A stretch of 16,051 bases of DNA from assembly GCA_002710495.1 (NCBI GenBank), contig PAKE01000019.1, positions 27,333 to 43,383 of the forward strand, read 5' to 3'. A program made the translations under genes and the position numbers. Below are positions 14,704 through 16,051 of the stretch, piece by piece (the stretch's first letter is position 1; each line of letters starts with the position of its first letter). The notes under the pieces were generated by a model that made no database searches, was not told where the DNA came from, and worked only from the letters and a program-made list of their open reading frames with translations. This DNA is from Flavobacteriales bacterium. GTDB taxonomy: Bacteria > Bacteroidota > Bacteroidia > Flavobacteriales > BACL11.

Positions 14704-15126
14704 TTAAATAACAAAATTATTTATATAATAATCTTCTTTTTTTCTCATTATTTCTTTTTCTTTCTCTGTTTTGTCGTTATATCCAACAAGGTGTAATATT
14801 CCGTGTATGATAACCCTATTTAATTCTTCTGAAAAAGAATTTTCAAAAATAGAAGAATTTTCCATAACTCTTTCAACGCTTATCATAATATCAGATGAAA
14901 TCACATCTCCTTCACAATAACTGAATGTAATAACATCAGTAAGTGTGTCGTGATCTAGGTATTTTATATTTTTTTCTAACAGATATTTATCATCACAGAA
15001 AATATAATTAACCTCCCCTAATTCCTTATTTTCTTTAGCAATAACGTCCTTTATCCATTTGATGTAATATTCTGTGTTCTCTAATAAAAAATCTGTTTCA
15101 TAATGAAATTCTATTGTATTATTCAT
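14704..15126 (-). CDS. ybeY: Endoribonuclease YbeY (rRNA maturation factor)
   Basis: YbeY is a single-strand endoribonuclease acting in 16S rRNA 3'-end maturation and ribosome quality control. At 140 residues it is slightly shorter than E. coli YbeY. Family features are NYIFCDDKYLLEKNIKYLDHDTLTDVITF (about 40-68), GDVISSDIMISVERV (73-87), and the metal-site helix IIHGILHLVGYNDKTEKEKEIMRKKE (about 106-131). H108 and H112 correspond to the first two zinc ligands. The third ligand position, His in E. coli, is D118 here. I believe Asp at this position is a recurrent Bacteroidota variant, so the protein is probably functional. The start ATG overlaps the end of the DUF4175 gene by 8 bases (15119-15126), and mnmG begins 44 bases downstream. 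Confidence 0.92.
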   Translation of the reverse strand: MNNTIEFHYETDFLLENTEYYIKWIKDVIAKENKELGEVNYIFCDDKYLLEKNIKYLDHDTLTDVITFSYCEGDVISSDIMISVERVMENSSIFENSFSEELNRVIIHGILHLVGYNDKTEKEKEIMRKKEDYYINNFVI

Positions 15127-16051
15127 CAGTCAGATTGTTAAAATATTCATTTACCTTTTTCTTGTAGAAAGGATTAAGTTGAATAGGAGTTGTTTTCAAA
15201 AGTTCTTCTTGATCCTTCTTTTTTTGAAGATACTCTAAATACTCAGAGCTATTATTTTTTATTTCGTAATTCCATTCGATAGATTCCCTTTTTTCCTCCT
15301 CCCCCCTCTCTCTTTGAGATTCCTCTGCTTCCAAAAGTTTTGTAAGGATTTCTTCTTGTCTTAAAAGTGTTTCATTTGTAATGTTATTATTAAGTATATC
15401 TGTTTCATTTTCCTCCATTTTCTCCAATATTCTATCTATATTTCCTTTTTCTCCATTCTCTCCTATTTCATCTCGTAATTCTTGTAATCTTTCTCTGATT
15501 TGCTGCTGTTGCTGAGCTAATTGCATCAATTCTTTACTTTGACCTTCTTTAGATTGACAGTTACCATTTTTTTTATTTTTCTCTCCCTCCTTACCTTTTT
15601 CTCCCTTCTTGTCTTTCATCTGTTGCTGCAGTTTTTTCTGCAATTTCTTTAATTCTGATAAAGATGGTTTTGACGAACTTCCAGGTTTATTACACTGTTT
15701 CGTGCCAGGTTTATTACATGATGATTCTAATTGCATTTGTTTTAAAGTCTCAGAAAGCAAAAGAGCTAAATTATTAACAGAGGTCATTACAAATTGTTGT
15801 TTAGCAACACCAACACTTATTTTCCTTTCTTCTAGTAATGATATGGACTTATCCATATTATAATTTATTGAACTAATCTCTTTATTTATTATTGATTCAA
15901 TTTGCACTACTCTTTTACTCAAAGCTAATAGAGAATCTTCTATTATCTGAGAGTCGTCTGAAAGTTTCTTTTGTTGCTGTATATATTTTACAATACTATT
16001 GCTGTTTTTAGGTAATAAAGAAATTTTATTTATTAATTCTTCTTCTTCAAA
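15119..16051 (-). CDS. DUF4175 family protein, C-terminal part (truncated by window edge)
   Basis: About 310 C-terminal residues of a long protein whose reading frame stays open to the right window edge. A TTG at 15922 could be mistaken for a start, but the frame continues 43 codons upstream without a stop and those residues belong to the same helical domain. I recognise DUF4175, a Bacteroidota family of roughly 1,000 residues with N-terminal membrane segments in known members (not visible here). The signs are the block SLLALSKRVVQIESIINKEI, then RKISVGVAKQQFVMTSVNNLALLLSETLKQMQ, followed by a Gln/Lys/Glu-rich coiled coil with LMQLAQQQQQIRERLQELRDEIG. A low-complexity Gly-Glu-Lys stretch and a CNKPG duplication separate the two. 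Function is unknown. It heads the visible ybeY-mnmG-methyltransferase operon and overlaps ybeY by 8 bases. Confidence 0.85.
   Translation of the reverse strand, partial: FEEEELINKISLLPKNSNSIVKYIQQQKKLSDDSQIIEDSLLALSKRVVQIESIINKEISSINYNMDKSISLLEERKISVGVAKQQFVMTSVNNLALLLSETLKQMQLESSCNKPGTKQCNKPGSSSKPSLSELKKLQKKLQQQMKDKKGEKGKEGEKNKKNGNCQSKEGQSKELMQLAQQQQQIRERLQELRDEIGENGEKGNIDRILEKMEENETDILNNNITNETLLRQEEILTKLLEAEESQRERGEEEKRESIEWNYEIKNNSSEYLEYLQKKKDQEELLKTTPIQLNPFYKKKVNEYFNNLTDE
15681..15718. repeat. 14-bp direct repeat inside the DUF4175 gene
   Basis: CCAGGTTTATTACA occurs at 15681-15694 and again at 15705-15718, a period of 24 bases or eight codons. It encodes the duplicated peptide CNKPG in the low-complexity linker of the DUF4175 protein. 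The spacing keeps the frame, so it reads as a small internal duplication and not as a mobile-element scar. Confidence 0.8.

Noticed and set aside
15119..15922. A gene starting at the TTG at 15922
   Set aside because: The frame is open for another 43 codons to the window edge and those residues continue the DUF4175 helical domain, so this is the 3' part of a longer gene.

Overview
The window looks like chromosomal DNA of a low-GC member of the Bacteroidota, most likely a marine-type Flavobacteriales relative. The reasons are the strong A/T bias, AGA as the dominant arginine codon, the near absence of Shine-Dalgarno sequences, and a tRNA promoter that fits the Bacteroidota pattern TTG-N19-TAnnTTTG. 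The protein content agrees: a PorZ-type type IX secretion (T9SS) component, two proteins with C-terminal T9SS sorting-type domains, DUF4837, DUF4175, and an MltD-like transglycosylase with LysM. There is no gene-free stretch above about 170 bases, and no IS element, integrase, CRISPR array or rRNA is visible.

Layout. (1) Positions 1-2617, plus strand: the 3' end of gatA, an mltD-like lytic transglycosylase, and an overlapping DUF4837 lipoprotein gene. (2) 10151 down to 2614, minus strand: a tight four-gene run porZ - recO - TonB-dependent receptor - large Asp-box propeller protein with a T9SS sorting domain. Its last gene collides with the DUF4837 gene so exactly that their stop codons share the four bases TTAA. 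(3) 10228-10316, plus strand: a promoter and a tRNA-Arg(UCG), placed between minus-strand genes. (4) 11739 down to 10321, minus strand: a secreted FN3-domain protein and a small lipoprotein, neither of known function. (5) 16051 down to 11907, minus strand: an operon DUF4175 (N-terminus outside the window) - ybeY - mnmG - zinc-ribbon SAM methyltransferase, with 8-bp and 4-bp overlaps at two of the three junctions and a possible terminator after the last gene.

How the genes fit together. Region 2 puts a T9SS outer-membrane component beside a likely T9SS cargo and a TonB receptor, with the DNA-repair gene recO between them; this mixes cell-surface biogenesis with housekeeping. Region 5 combines ribosome maturation (YbeY), tRNA wobble modification (MnmG), a coiled-coil membrane-associated family (DUF4175) and a methyltransferase of unknown target. 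GatA (tRNA-dependent amidation) and tRNA-Arg add to a translation theme.

I did not find a clear undescribed system. The observation most worth checking is a 16-bp sequence at 14663-14678, one base away from the bacterial chromosomal parS (ParB-binding) consensus, lying four bases before the mnmG start codon.
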